Positions 35,530 to 45,807 of a stretch of 64,000 bases of DNA are shown here, in pieces. The position numbers and the translations under genes are program-made. Numbering within the stretch: the stretch's first letter is position 1; each line of letters starts with the position of its first letter. Under the pieces are notes generated by a model. It saw only the letters and a list, made by a program, of their open reading frames with translations, made no database searches and was not told the origin of the DNA. The DNA comes from Streptomyces sp. NBC_01317 (GTDB taxonomy: Bacteria; Actinomycetota; Actinomycetes; Streptomycetales; Streptomycetaceae): NCBI RefSeq assembly GCF_035961655.1, contig NZ_CP108393.1, forward strand, positions 5,689,001 through 5,753,000, given 5' to 3'.

Positions 35530-36438
35530 TTGTCCGTACGGGAACTGGTCGTCCTGGGGACCGCCAGCCAGGTGCCCACACGCCACCGCAACCACAACGG
35601 CTATCTGCTGCGCTGGGACGGCGAAGGCCTGCTCTTCGACCCGGGGGAGGGCACGCAGCGGCAGATGCTGCGGGCCGGGGTCGCCGCGCACGACATCAAC
35701 CGCCTCTGCGTCACGCACTTCCACGGCGACCACGCGCTCGGGCTGGCCGGGGTGATCCAGCGCATCAACCTCGACCGGGTGCCGCACCCGGTCACCGCGC
35801 ACTACCCGGCGAGCGGACAGCACTTCTTCGAGCGGCTGCGGTACGCGACGGCCTACCGCGAGACCGTCCGGCTGACCGAGGCGCCGGTCACCGGCGACGG
35901 AGTCCTCGCGCGGACCGCCGCGTACACGCTGGAGGCGCACCTCCTCTCGCACCCCGTCGAGTCGTACGGCTACCGCCTCACCGAGCCCGACGGGCGCCGC
36001 ATGCTGCCGGAGCGGCTGGCCGCCCACGGCATCGCGGGCCCGGACGTCGGCCGCCTCGCGCGGGAGGGGGTCCTGGGCGGGGTCACGCTGGACGAGGTCA
36101 GTGAGATCCGTACCGGACAGCGCTTCGCGTTCGTCATGGACACCCGGCTCTGCGACGGCGTGCACGCGCTCGCCGAGGGGTGCGACATGCTGGTGATCGA
36201 ATCGACGTTCCTGGACGAGGACGAGACGCTCGCCACCGACCACGGCCACCTCACGGCGGGCCAGGCGGGGCGGGTCGCGCGGGACGCGGGCGTACGGCAC
36301 CTGGTGCTCACCCACTTCTCGCAGCGGTACGGGGACCCGGAGGCGTTCGAACGGCAGGCGCGGGCGGCGGGCTTCACGGGCGAACTGACCGTGGCCGCCG
36401 ACCTGGTGCGGGTGCCGCTGCCCCCGCGCGGTGCCTGA
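35530..36438 (+). CDS. rnz: Ribonuclease Z (tRNA 3' processing MBL nuclease)
   Basis: 302 residues. Starts with [20 protein letters not shown], the RNase Z N-terminus; the zinc signature HFHGDH is at 63-68, with the later [16 protein letters not shown] and LTHFSQRY motifs. It removes tRNA 3' trailers, in keeping with tRNAs here that lack encoded CCA. The start codon is TTG (35530), since no ATG or GTG gives this conserved N-terminus. It is probably co-transcribed with the HIT gene. Confidence 0.95.
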   Translation: MSVRELVVLGTASQVPTRHRNHNGYLLRWDGEGLLFDPGEGTQRQMLRAGVAAHDINRLCVTHFHGDHALGLAGVIQRINLDRVPHPVTAHYPASGQHFFERLRYATAYRETVRLTEAPVTGDGVLARTAAYTLEAHLLSHPVESYGYRLTEPDGRRMLPERLAAHGIAGPDVGRLAREGVLGGVTLDEVSEIRTGQRFAFVMDTRLCDGVHALAEGCDMLVIESTFLDEDETLATDHGHLTAGQAGRVARDAGVRHLVLTHFSQRYGDPEAFERQARAAGFTGELTVAADLVRVPLPPRGA

Positions 36439-36572
36439 CCCGGCCCGGACGGCCTGAAAGGTACGGTTCGTCCGGTCGTCCGGGACACGGAAAGGCCTCC
36501 GACCTGCCGACCTGCCACCGCGCCGCGCATCGGGCAGACTGTCTTGATCCGCACGCGATCGGGGAGCCCGCC

Positions 36573-37694
36573 GTGACCACATTCACCCCACCCGACGGAG
36601 AGCCGCAGGACCGGACCGCCGCCGTCGACCCGCTGGGCGGACTGCGCGCCCCGGACGATCCGCGGTGCGACGTCTACCTCACGGGCACGGTCTTCCTGGA
36701 CATCATCTTCACCGGCCTGGCCGCCGCCCCCGTGCGCGGCACCGAGTCCTGGGCCCGGGGGATGGGCTCCAGCCCCGGCGGGATCGCCAACATGGCCACC
36801 GCCCTGGCCCGCCTCGGTCTGCGGACCTCGCTCGCCGCCGCCTTCGGCGACGACCACTACGGGGAGTACTGCTGGGACGCGCTGGAGCAGGGCGAGGGCA
36901 TCGACCTGTCAGGCTCCCGCAAGGTCCCCGGCTGGCACTCGCCGGTGACCGTCTCCATGGCGTACGAGGGCGAGCGGACGATGGTCTCGCACGGCCACGA
37001 GGCCCCGCCGCCCGAGGGCGCCCTGCCGGAGTGCCCGCCGCGCGCGCGGGCCGCCATCGCCGCCCTGCTGCCGGGCCGGGGCGACCCCTGGATCGGCCGG
37101 GCCGCCTCCCACGGGTCGCTGATCTTCGCCGACGTCGGCTGGGACGACTCGGGCCGCTGGGACCTCGCCGGGCTCGTCGACCTGGAGCACTGCGAGGCGT
37201 TCCTGCCCAACGCCGAGGAGGCGATGCGCTACACGCGCACCGACGACCCCAGGAAGGCCGCCTGGAAGCTGGCCGAGAAGGTGCCGCTGGCGGTCGTCAC
37301 GCTGGGCGCGGAGGGCGCGTACGCCGTGGACGGTCGCACCGGGGAGAGCGCGCAGGTCCCGGCCATCGCGGTGGAGGCCCTCGATCCGACCGGCGCGGGG
37401 GACGTCTTCGTGGCCGGATTTGTCACCGGGACGCTCGCCGGCTGGCCGCTCGCGGACCGGCTGGCCTTCGCCGGGCTGACCGCCGCGCTGTCGGTCCAGG
37501 AGTTCGGCGGGTCGCTCTCCGCGCCCGGCTGGTCGGAGGTCGCGACCTGGTGGCGGTCGGTGCAGAGGGTCCCCGACCAGGATCCGGCGGCGCTGCGGCG
37601 GTACGGCTTCCTGGAGGGCCTGCTGCCCGCCCCGAGCAGGCCGTGGCCGCTGCGCAGGGCCGTACCGACCATCGGATTCGGCCGCGTCGGCTGA
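36573..37694 (+). CDS. PfkB family carbohydrate kinase
   Basis: 373 residues of the ribokinase family. PfkB motif 1 is GMGSSPGGIANMATALARLG and motif 2 is DPTGAGDVFVAGFVTG, in which the first Thr of the usual DTTGAGD is Pro; the catalytic Asp is retained. About 30 extra N-terminal residues precede the fold. The sugar substrate cannot be predicted. GGGGAG lies 6 nt upstream of GTG 36573. It stands alone between rnz and phoH. Confidence 0.88.
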   Translation: MTTFTPPDGEPQDRTAAVDPLGGLRAPDDPRCDVYLTGTVFLDIIFTGLAAAPVRGTESWARGMGSSPGGIANMATALARLGLRTSLAAAFGDDHYGEYCWDALEQGEGIDLSGSRKVPGWHSPVTVSMAYEGERTMVSHGHEAPPPEGALPECPPRARAAIAALLPGRGDPWIGRAASHGSLIFADVGWDDSGRWDLAGLVDLEHCEAFLPNAEEAMRYTRTDDPRKAAWKLAEKVPLAVVTLGAEGAYAVDGRTGESAQVPAIAVEALDPTGAGDVFVAGFVTGTLAGWPLADRLAFAGLTAALSVQEFGGSLSAPGWSEVATWWRSVQRVPDQDPAALRRYGFLEGLLPAPSRPWPLRRAVPTIGFGRVG

Positions 37695-37879
37695 ACCGGC
37701 CGGCGGGTCCGGCGGCACGCCGCCCGGGGGCGTGGCGGGGCGCGGGGGAAGGGCGCGGGGAAGGCGCGCGGAAAAGTCCTACGGTGTTGTCGGTGCGGAG
37801 TCGTAGGCTGGTGGCCCAGAGGTTGTCGAGCGGCGAGAACCCTGCAACGGGAGGTATGTGCAGGCCACAGTGCCGGCCC

Positions 37880-38911
<1,032 letters not shown>

Positions 38912-38951
38912 ACGAAGCGCGCGGCACTAATCGGGAGAGTCACACCGCACC

Positions 38952-39449
38952 ATGTCGATCGACGTCAACAACGAGTCAGGCACCGAGGTCGACGAGCAGG
39001 CGATTCTCGACGTCGCCCGCTACGCGCTCACCCGGATGCGCATCCACCCGCTCTCCGAGCTGTCGGTGATCGTGGTGGACGAGGCCGCCATGGAGCAGCT
39101 GCACCTCCAGTGGATGGACCTGCCGGGTCCGACCGATGTCATGTCCTTCCCGATGGACGAGCTGCGTCCGCCGGTGAAGGACGACGAGGAGCCCCCGCAG
39201 GGGCTCCTCGGTGACATCGTGCTCTGCCCCGAGGTCGCCAAGAGGCAGGGCGAGGAAGCCCCGACGCGGCACTCCATGGACGAGGAGCTCCAGCTCCTCA
39301 CCGTCCATGGAGTGCTGCATCTCCTCGGGTACGACCACGAGGTGCCGGACGAGAAGGCCGAGATGTTCGGCCTCCAGGCCGCGATCGTCGACGGGTGGCG
39401 GGCCGAGCACGGGCTCGAAGGGCCCTCGCCCGCGCCGACCGTCTCGTGA
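38952..39449 (+). CDS. ybeY: Endoribonuclease YbeY
   Basis: 165 residues. The metal-binding motif [11 protein letters not shown] is at 119-129, with [10 protein letters not shown] and [12 protein letters not shown] upstream. YbeY matures the 3' end of 16S rRNA and takes part in 70S quality control. It ends in a GTGA overlap with the next gene. The position between phoH and corC is conserved in many bacteria. Confidence 0.97.
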   Translation: MSIDVNNESGTEVDEQAILDVARYALTRMRIHPLSELSVIVVDEAAMEQLHLQWMDLPGPTDVMSFPMDELRPPVKDDEEPPQGLLGDIVLCPEVAKRQGEEAPTRHSMDEELQLLTVHGVLHLLGYDHEVPDEKAEMFGLQAAIVDGWRAEHGLEGPSPAPTVS

Positions 39450-40735
39450 CCGCCCAACTGATCGTCGGGGCCGTCGCCCTGGTCGTCGTCGCCTGGCTGG
39501 CGGCGTCGGCCGAGGCGGGGCTGGCCCGCGTCTCCAGCTTCCGTGCGGCCGAGGCCGTCAGGTCCGGGCGCCGGGGCGCGGCCAAGCTCGCCCAGATCGC
39601 CGCCGACCCCACGCGCTACCTGAACGTGGCCCTGCTGGTGCGGGTCGCCTGCGAGATGGCCGCCGGGGTGCTGGTCACGTACGTCTGCCTGAACGGGTTC
39701 GACGACACATGGGTGGCGCTGGTCGTCGCCATCGGCGTCATGGTCCTGGTGTCGTACGTCGCGGTGGGGGTCTCGCCGCGGACCATCGGCCGCCAGCATC
39801 CGCTGAACGTGGCCACGGCGTCCGCGTACGTCCTGCTGCCGCTGGCCAGGATCATGGGCCCGGTCCCGCAGCTGCTGATCCTCCTCGGCAACGCGCTCAC
39901 GCCCGGCAAGGGGTTCCGCAAGGGGCCGTTCGCCAGTGAGGCGGAGCTGCGCGCGATGGTCGACCTCGCCGAGCAGGAGTCCCTGATCGAGGACGACGAG
40001 CGCCGGATGGTGCACTCCGTCTTCGAGCTGGGCGACACGCTCGTGCGCGAGGTGATGGTGCCGCGTACGGATCTGGTCGCCATCGAGCGGTCCAAGACGA
40101 TCCGTCAGGCGCTGACCCTGGCGCTGCGCTCCGGTTTCTCCCGCATCCCGGTGACGGGGGAGAACGAGGACGACATCGTCGGCATCGTCTACCTCAAGGA
40201 CCTGGTCAGGAAGACCCACATCAACCGGGACTCGGAGGCCGACCTGGTCTCCACGGCGATGCGCCCGGCGGCCTTCGTCCCGGACACGAAGAACGCGGGC
40301 GACCTGCTGCGGGAGATGCAGCAGGAGCGCAGCCATGTCGCCGTGGTCATCGACGAGTACGGCGGTACGGCCGGCATCGTCACGATCGAGGACATCCTGG
40401 AGGAGATTGTCGGCGAGATCACCGACGAGTACGACCGTGAGCTGCCCCCGGTCGAGGAGATCGGCGACGGCTCCTACCGGGTCACGGCCCGGCTGGACAT
40501 CGGGGACCTCGGGGAGCTGTTCGGGCTCGACGCGTTCGACGACGAGGACGTGGAGACGGTCGGCGGGCTGCTCGCGAAGGCGCTGGGCCGGGTGCCGATC
40601 GCCGGGGCCAGCGCCAAGGTCGACCTGCCGGACGGCCGGACGCTGCGGCTGACGGCGGAGTCCCCGGCGGGCCGCCGCAACAAGATCGTGACGGTCCTGG
40701 CGGAGCCGGAGCCCGCGCGGCAGCCGCATCCGTGA
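39446..40735 (+). CDS. Hemolysin/CorC family (CNNM-CBS) membrane protein
   Basis: 429 residues. The N-terminal DUF21/CNNM region has about four hydrophobic helices ([53 protein letters not shown]). A pair of CBS domains follows ([12 protein letters not shown] ... [23 protein letters not shown] and [30 protein letters not shown], split by turns). It ends in a CorC_HlyC domain ([17 protein letters not shown]). Likely magnesium/cobalt homeostasis. GTG 39446 overlaps the ybeY stop, and its own stop overlaps the next gene. Confidence 0.92.
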   Translation: MTAQLIVGAVALVVVAWLAASAEAGLARVSSFRAAEAVRSGRRGAAKLAQIAADPTRYLNVALLVRVACEMAAGVLVTYVCLNGFDDTWVALVVAIGVMVLVSYVAVGVSPRTIGRQHPLNVATASAYVLLPLARIMGPVPQLLILLGNALTPGKGFRKGPFASEAELRAMVDLAEQESLIEDDERRMVHSVFELGDTLVREVMVPRTDLVAIERSKTIRQALTLALRSGFSRIPVTGENEDDIVGIVYLKDLVRKTHINRDSEADLVSTAMRPAAFVPDTKNAGDLLREMQQERSHVAVVIDEYGGTAGIVTIEDILEEIVGEITDEYDRELPPVEEIGDGSYRVTARLDIGDLGELFGLDAFDDEDVETVGGLLAKALGRVPIAGASAKVDLPDGRTLRLTAESPAGRRNKIVTVLAEPEPARQPHP

Positions 40736-41139
40736 CGGCCCCGGGGGAGCCCGCGGCCGCCGGTGCGGCGGCCGGGGAGATGACGGCGGCCGAAGTGAGG
40801 GCCTGCTGCCTGGAGTTGAACGGGACGTCGCACGACGTCCCGTTCCCGGGCAGCCCCGGCCTGACGGTGTTCCGGGTCGGCGGCAGGATCTTCGCGTTCT
40901 GCGCGCCGGAGGAGCGCCCGCTCAAGGTCTCGCTCAAGTGCGACCCGGAGGAGGCGATCCGGCTGCGGGCGGCCCATCCGCAGATCGTCCCGGGCTGGCA
41001 CCTCAACAAGCGCCACTGGAACACGGTGACGGTCGCGGGCCTGCCCGCCCGGATGGTCCGCGAACTGATCGAGGACTCGTACGACCTGGTGGTGGCCGGC
41101 CTGCCGAGGGCGGACCGGCTCCGGCTCGACCGCCCCTGA
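40732..41139 (+). CDS. MmcQ/YjbR family protein
   Basis: 135 residues. Typical MmcQ/YjbR features: VRACCLELNGTSHDVPFP, TVFRVGGRIFAFCA, KVSLKCDPEEAIRLR, PGWHLNKRHWNTV and LIEDSYDLVVAGLP. This is a CyaY-like fold seen as a double-wing in some DNA-binding proteins; the true ligand is unknown. GTG start in a GTGA overlap with the corC-like gene; it closes the phoH-ybeY operon. Confidence 0.9.
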   Translation: MTAPGEPAAAGAAAGEMTAAEVRACCLELNGTSHDVPFPGSPGLTVFRVGGRIFAFCAPEERPLKVSLKCDPEEAIRLRAAHPQIVPGWHLNKRHWNTVTVAGLPARMVRELIEDSYDLVVAGLPRADRLRLDRP

Positions 41140-41182
41140 GCGGCCGCCCCCGGGAGGCCGCTTCCGAACGGCCGCCGCCCCG

Positions 41183-42592
41183 CTACGCGTTGTCGGTCTT
41201 GGCGCGGCGGACGCGGCGCCGTATCGCCGGGCCGATCCGTACCGCCGCCCGGCGCTCGACGCCCGACAGCCGCTTCTCCAGATCGGCGACCAGCTTCTGG
41301 AGTTCCTTGTTCTGCTTGGTGAGCGAGGTCACGGCGCGCTCGCTCCGCTCCGCCCGCTCGTGCAGCCGGCTGATGCGGTACTGGAACGCCCCGTCGTCGG
41401 AGCCGTCCCAGACACCGATCGGCGACGGCAGTTTCAGCGCGGCGAGACGGGTCTCGTAGGCCGCGCCGCCGTCCCCGTGGGTGAAGGTGTTCTGGAGGTT
41501 GTTCCGGTCGAGGAACTCCCGGAAGCGGCGGAAGCGCTCCGGGTGCCCGTCCACCAGCGGCCGGTAGTCGGCCTGTTCGTACAGGTCCGCCGGGTGGATG
41601 TCGCCGGGCAGTCCCCGGAGCATCCGGTGCGGGATGTCGAAGTACCGGCAGAGCTCCAGGGTCCGCGAGTCGTGCACCAGGACGACGGCGGGGGTGCCGG
41701 ACAGGAGCGCCGCGATGTTGCCGTGGATGCGGGTGCCGTACGCGAAGTCGAACGTGGACAGCTCTTCCAGCCACGTCCTGGGGTCCAGCGGGACCCTGAC
41801 CTTGTTCTCCTGGAACAGCGGGTGCGACAGCCGGCGCGGCAGCGCCTCGTCGTTCCCCGAGGCCTCCGAGGTGTCGCCCCAGAAGAGCAGCTGGGCGTCG
41901 GACATGTTCTGCGCGAAGTACGTGAGGTGGGGGAAGCGCCGGTACGCGTGATCGGCGAGCCCGGCCACGTCGCCCACCGTGACGGCCCCGGGCGACAGGT
42001 TGATCGCTATCCGGGACGCCGCGTCGATCGTGCCCGGCCGGCTCAGGGCGGGGAACGTCTCCCCGTGCAGGAACATCGAAGGACAGCCGATGATGTCGAC
42101 CTCGTCCTCGGAGAAGCCCAGGTTGTGGAGGTACGAGGCGGTCAGTTCACCGCGGACGCCGATGGACGCCGATCTCTCCAGCACCGCCCGGCAGAACCGT
42201 CTCACGGACGCCTCGATGGGACCCAGCCGCTTGACGTCGAACTTCTCGTTGGCCTGGGCCCCGACGCCCAGGACCACCACGGGAATGGTGAGTTGCTCGA
42301 TGAGGGTGGACAGCCGGTCCAGCGAGGTCTTGAAGGACGGGCGGAAGGCGTTGGCGAGGGGGACGACAAAAACGTCGTACCGCTCGTTGATCTCCTTCGC
42401 CCGCGCGGCGCTCGTGTCGGTCGGCAGACCGTTGGACGTGATCTCGGTGTGCTCCGTGAGCAGGATCTTGTGCGTGGCGTCGCTGAACAGCAGGTTGCCC
42501 GAGTTCGTGCCGATCAGATCCTGGTGCAGGAACTCCTCGCGCGACGCGACACGGAACGGGCTCTTGCCGGAGCGGATGAGTATGCGCTTCAT
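41183..42592 (-). CDS. Polysaccharide pyruvyl transferase family protein
   Basis: 469 residues. The PS_pyruv_trans-type domain covers about residues 25-340 (TNSGNLLFSDATHK, VVVLGVGAQANEKFD, SIGVRGELTASYLHNLG, FDFAYGTRIHGNIAALLSGTPAVVLVHD split by turns). Such enzymes add ketal pyruvate to cell-wall or exopolysaccharide sugars. A C-terminal helix with heptad leucines (about 415-455, KQNKELQKLVADLEKRL) suggests a coiled coil. ATG 42592 is preferred to a start 9 codons upstream. It lies between conserved housekeeping blocks with no other sugar genes, so the acceptor is unknown and acquisition by transfer is possible. Confidence 0.8.
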   Translation of the reverse strand: MKRILIRSGKSPFRVASREEFLHQDLIGTNSGNLLFSDATHKILLTEHTEITSNGLPTDTSAARAKEINERYDVFVVPLANAFRPSFKTSLDRLSTLIEQLTIPVVVLGVGAQANEKFDVKRLGPIEASVRRFCRAVLERSASIGVRGELTASYLHNLGFSEDEVDIIGCPSMFLHGETFPALSRPGTIDAASRIAINLSPGAVTVGDVAGLADHAYRRFPHLTYFAQNMSDAQLLFWGDTSEASGNDEALPRRLSHPLFQENKVRVPLDPRTWLEELSTFDFAYGTRIHGNIAALLSGTPAVVLVHDSRTLELCRYFDIPHRMLRGLPGDIHPADLYEQADYRPLVDGHPERFRRFREFLDRNNLQNTFTHGDGGAAYETRLAALKLPSPIGVWDGSDDGAFQYRISRLHERAERSERAVTSLTKQNKELQKLVADLEKRLSGVERRAAVRIGPAIRRRVRRAKTDNA

Positions 42593-42768
42593 GGGCCTTG
42601 TCTCTCTTGCTCGGCTCACCGGCGGAGGGGGGAGAGCGAACGCTGCTCGCGGCGCCGGTCAAGGAAACCTTGAACAGGGGGTGAACGGGACGATACCCCA
42701 GGTCAAACAAGGGAAGGCCAGACTATTTCACGTTATGGAGTGCTTTGGGCAGAGCCCGGCACGGCCTT

Positions 42769-44292
42769 TCACAGCCGTTCCTCAGGACGCCCGTGCGGGC
42801 CCGCCGCACGGCGTCCGCGCAGTCCCGCCGCCACCAGGAGCCCCACCGCGACCACGATCGCCGCGTCCGTGGCGAGGACCAGCCTGACCCCGTCGTACAG
42901 CCCGCCGTGGGTGGTGGCGAGGACGCCCAGCAGCGGGATCCCGACGGTGAGGCCGACCTGCTGGGTCGTGGTCACCAGGCCGGTGGCGAGGCCCTGTTCC
43001 CCGTCCGGGACGCCGGACGTCACGGTCAGACCGTACGAGATGATCGCGCCCAGGTGGCACATGCTCGCCAGCGAGATCGCCACCGTGGCCAGGGCCACCC
43101 CCGAGTTGGCGCCGACGCCCAGCAGCGCGGCGGTGAACAGCCCCTGGCCCACCAGGGATACCGCCAGCGTCCGGCGGGCGCCGAGGCGGCCGATCACGCG
43201 TGGGGCCAGCACGCCCGCGACCACCGACATCAGCCCCTGGAAGCCGAAGACCAGACCCGTCTCGAACGAGCTGAGACCCAGGGTCTCCTGGAAGTAGAGG
43301 GTGAGGACGAACACCACCGTGCTCATCATCGAGAAGGTGACCAGCCCGCCCAGATTGCCCCACGCCACGGTCCGCCGCCGCAGCATGGGCAGGGAGACCA
43401 GGGGAGCGGCGCTGCGGGACTCGACCACGGCGAACGCCACCAGCAGCGCGACGCCCGCGACGAGTGCCGTCAGGACGTCGGCGCCGCCGAAGCCGCGCTC
43501 GGCGGCGGTCGACAGGGCGTAGATCAGCGCGAGCAGACCGCCGGTGACGGTCACCGCGCCGGGGACGTCGAGGCGGGGCCGCTCGGGGGTACGGGACTCG
43601 GGCAGCAGCCCGGGCGCCAGGGCGAGCACGATCACCGCGGCGACCGCCAGCAGCCCCATGGTGGAGCGCCAGCCCAGCGTGTCCGTCATCACCCCGCCGA
43701 GCACCATCCCGACGGTGAAGCCCAGCGAGAGCAGCGTGCCGCTGATGCCCAGCGCCCGGTCGCGCTGCGGGCCTTCGGGGAACGTGGTGGTGAGGAGCGA
43801 CATCCCGGTCGGCACGATGACGGCGGCGCCGAGGCCCTGGAGCGCCCGTCCGGCCAGGAACACCTCGGGGCTCCAGGCGAGGGTGGCGAGCAGCGAGGCG
43901 GAGCCGAAGACGGCGAGGCCGGTGAGGAAGAGCCTGCGGCGTCCGTAGAGGTCGGCGATCCGGCCGAAGAGCAGCAGGAAGCCGCCGGACGGCAGGGCGA
44001 AGGCGGTGACGCCCCACTGGAGGGCGGACGGGCTCATTCCCAGGTCCTTGCCGAGGACCGGCAGGGCCACGTTCAGTACGGAGAAGTCGAGCGCCACCAT
44101 GAACTGCGCGGCGCAGAGCACGAAGAGGATCAGCCGGGCGCGGCCGGTGAGCCGCGCGGGAGCGGGCGCCGGGGGGTGGTCGAAGGTGGGGACGGCGGGT
44201 CGGGTGGCGGCCCGGTCGGGGTCAGGGGCGGCGGTCCGGGCAGAGGTGCCCGTGCGGTCCGGCGGGGTCGGGGCGGAGGTCTCGGTCGGCAT
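42769..44292 (-). CDS. MFS transporter, DHA2-like (EmrB/QacA type)
   Basis: 507 residues. After a 45-residue Thr/Pro/Ala-rich tail come about 14 hydrophobic segments. Motif A is FGRIADLYGRRRLFLTG, and a motif C-like LLSLGFTVGMVLGGVMTD follows. DFSVLNVALP in helix 1 is typical of the QacA/EmrB branch, including actinobacterial actinorhodin-type exporters. Substrate unknown. It is divergent from the XRE/MmyB regulator at 44388, its probable regulator. Confidence 0.9.
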   Translation of the reverse strand: MPTETSAPTPPDRTGTSARTAAPDPDRAATRPAVPTFDHPPAPAPARLTGRARLILFVLCAAQFMVALDFSVLNVALPVLGKDLGMSPSALQWGVTAFALPSGGFLLLFGRIADLYGRRRLFLTGLAVFGSASLLATLAWSPEVFLAGRALQGLGAAVIVPTGMSLLTTTFPEGPQRDRALGISGTLLSLGFTVGMVLGGVMTDTLGWRSTMGLLAVAAVIVLALAPGLLPESRTPERPRLDVPGAVTVTGGLLALIYALSTAAERGFGGADVLTALVAGVALLVAFAVVESRSAAPLVSLPMLRRRTVAWGNLGGLVTFSMMSTVVFVLTLYFQETLGLSSFETGLVFGFQGLMSVVAGVLAPRVIGRLGARRTLAVSLVGQGLFTAALLGVGANSGVALATVAISLASMCHLGAIISYGLTVTSGVPDGEQGLATGLVTTTQQVGLTVGIPLLGVLATTHGGLYDGVRLVLATDAAIVVAVGLLVAAGLRGRRAAGPHGRPEERL

Positions 44293-44387
44293 GCCCTCAG
44301 CCTGCGGTCGCCGGAATAGCCGTGGGGAGCGGGTACTTATCCTGTTGGCGGCACCACCAGACAGCAGGGCGGCAGGGGGAGTTCTTC

Positions 44388-45263
44388 GTGACCACGGAGA
44401 CCGGCAGGACGCGTCGCCTCGGCGAGCTGCGCGAGTTCCTGATGAGCAGGCGCGCCCGGGTCACCCCGGGCGAGGCGGGCCTGCCGGACGGCGGGGCCCG
44501 GCGCCGTACACCGGGACTGCGGCGCGAGGAGGTCGCCGTCCTCGCGGGCGTCGGCGTCTCCTGGTACCAGTGGCTCGAACAGGGACGGGATATCACCGTC
44601 TCGCCGCAGGTCCTGGACTCGGTGGCCCGGGTGCTGCGGCTGACCGCCATCGAGCGCCGGCACCTGTACGTCCTGGCGGGCCTCAACCCGCCCGCGCCGC
44701 AGGTGCATCCGGAGGCGGCGGACATGTGTGACGGGCTGCGCCGGATGATCGACGCGTGGATGCCGTACCCCGCGCACATCATGGACTGCTACTGGAACAC
44801 GGTGATGTTCAACGGCGCGGCCGGCGCGGTGCTCGGGATGCGGGCGGGGGGTCCCTGGAACTGCCTGATCACGTTCTTCACCGACCCGGTCTACCGCGCC
44901 CGGCAGAAGCAGTGGGAGAAGATCGCGCCGCTCGTCGTGGCGCAGTTCCGGGCGGCCTGCTCGGAGTGCCCCGACGACGAGGGGTTCCAGGCGGTGGTCG
45001 AGGAGGTCATGGCGTCCAGCGAGGAGTTCGCGGTGCTCTGGAACCAGCGGGACATCGCGCCCGCCGGGCAGGTCCGCAAGGAGCTGGAGCACCCGGTGGT
45101 CGGCACGCTGTACGTGGAGTCCACGCACCTCAGGGTGCCCGCCAGGCCCGACCTCGCGATCGTCCTCCAGACGCCGCTGCCCGAGACGGACACGGCGGCG
45201 AAGCTGGAGTGGCTGGCGAGCCCGGAGGGCGTACGGGGCTCGCTGTACCCGCTCGCGGGCTGA
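44388..45263 (+). CDS. XRE-family regulator with MmyB-like domain
   Basis: 291 residues. HTH at about 10-85 with LRREEVAVLAGVGVSWYQWLEQGR-type motif, followed by the MmyB-like ligand domain (DCYWNTVMFNGAAGAVLG, GPWNCLITFFTDPVYR, HPVVGTLYVESTHLRVPARPDL). The layout is nearly identical to the regulator at the left edge. AGGGGGAG lies 6 nt before GTG 44388. The 95-bp gap to the MFS gene should hold the operator; a fatty-acid-like ligand has been proposed for MmyB domains, but nothing here identifies it. Confidence 0.9.
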   Translation: MTTETGRTRRLGELREFLMSRRARVTPGEAGLPDGGARRRTPGLRREEVAVLAGVGVSWYQWLEQGRDITVSPQVLDSVARVLRLTAIERRHLYVLAGLNPPAPQVHPEAADMCDGLRRMIDAWMPYPAHIMDCYWNTVMFNGAAGAVLGMRAGGPWNCLITFFTDPVYRARQKQWEKIAPLVVAQFRAACSECPDDEGFQAVVEEVMASSEEFAVLWNQRDIAPAGQVRKELEHPVVGTLYVESTHLRVPARPDLAIVLQTPLPETDTAAKLEWLASPEGVRGSLYPLAG

Positions 45264-45348
45264 CGCGGCGGGGGGCCGCCGACCCGGTGGGCGCCCGACC
45301 GGCCGGGGGCCGTCGCGGGCTCTGTCGTACGGCTCCTATGCTCACCCC

Positions 45349-45714
45349 ATGACGCAGAGCACCGGCCCCGGTCCCGAACTCGACCCCGAGGACCGCAAGA
45401 TCATCACCCTGGCCCGCAGCGCCCGCGCCCGCAACGGAGTCGCCGAGGGCGCGGCCGTACGGGACGACACCGGCAGGACGTACGCCGCCGGGACGGTCGA
45501 CCTGCCCTCCCTCAAGCTCAGCGCCCTCAGGACGGCCGTCGCGATGGCCGTCGCCAGCGGGGCAGGCTCCCTGGAGGCGGCGGCGGTCGTCTCGGAGGCC
45601 GCCGCCGTCGCGGACGACGACCGCGCCGCCGTACGTGACCTCGGCGGCGACCTGACCCCCGTGCTGCTGGCGGGCCCCGACGGGGTCCCGCGCACGACCG
45701 TCCAGGCCGGTTGA
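45349..45714 (+). CDS. Cytidine-deaminase-like protein lacking zinc ligands
   Basis: 121 residues aligning end to end with short cytidine deaminases: KIITLARSARARNGVAEGAAVRDDTGRTYAAGTV, then SLKLSALRTAVAMAVASGA where active enzymes have a C/H-A-E signature. Here that position reads LSALRT, and the second PCxxC zinc motif is absent; the protein contains no cysteine at all. It therefore cannot bind the catalytic zinc in the usual way. The fold may survive as a binding protein. TATGCT lies 6 nt before ATG 45349 (leaderless type). It precedes era, as in other Streptomyces. Confidence 0.7.
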   Translation: MTQSTGPGPELDPEDRKIITLARSARARNGVAEGAAVRDDTGRTYAAGTVDLPSLKLSALRTAVAMAVASGAGSLEAAAVVSEAAAVADDDRAAVRDLGGDLTPVLLAGPDGVPRTTVQAG

Positions 45715-45807
45715 CGGGGGCCCGGCGGCCCGCCGCCCCGGCCTGCCGCGGCCGGATCGGCGTCCATCTGGTCGGCGGGGCGTGAACGATCGGGGAGAAT
45801 GGGCGCC

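Noticed and set aside
36665..37879. 405-residue upstream extension of PhoH
   Set aside because: It lies inside the PfkB kinase gene in another frame; the PhoH family begins at MTQTP (37880).
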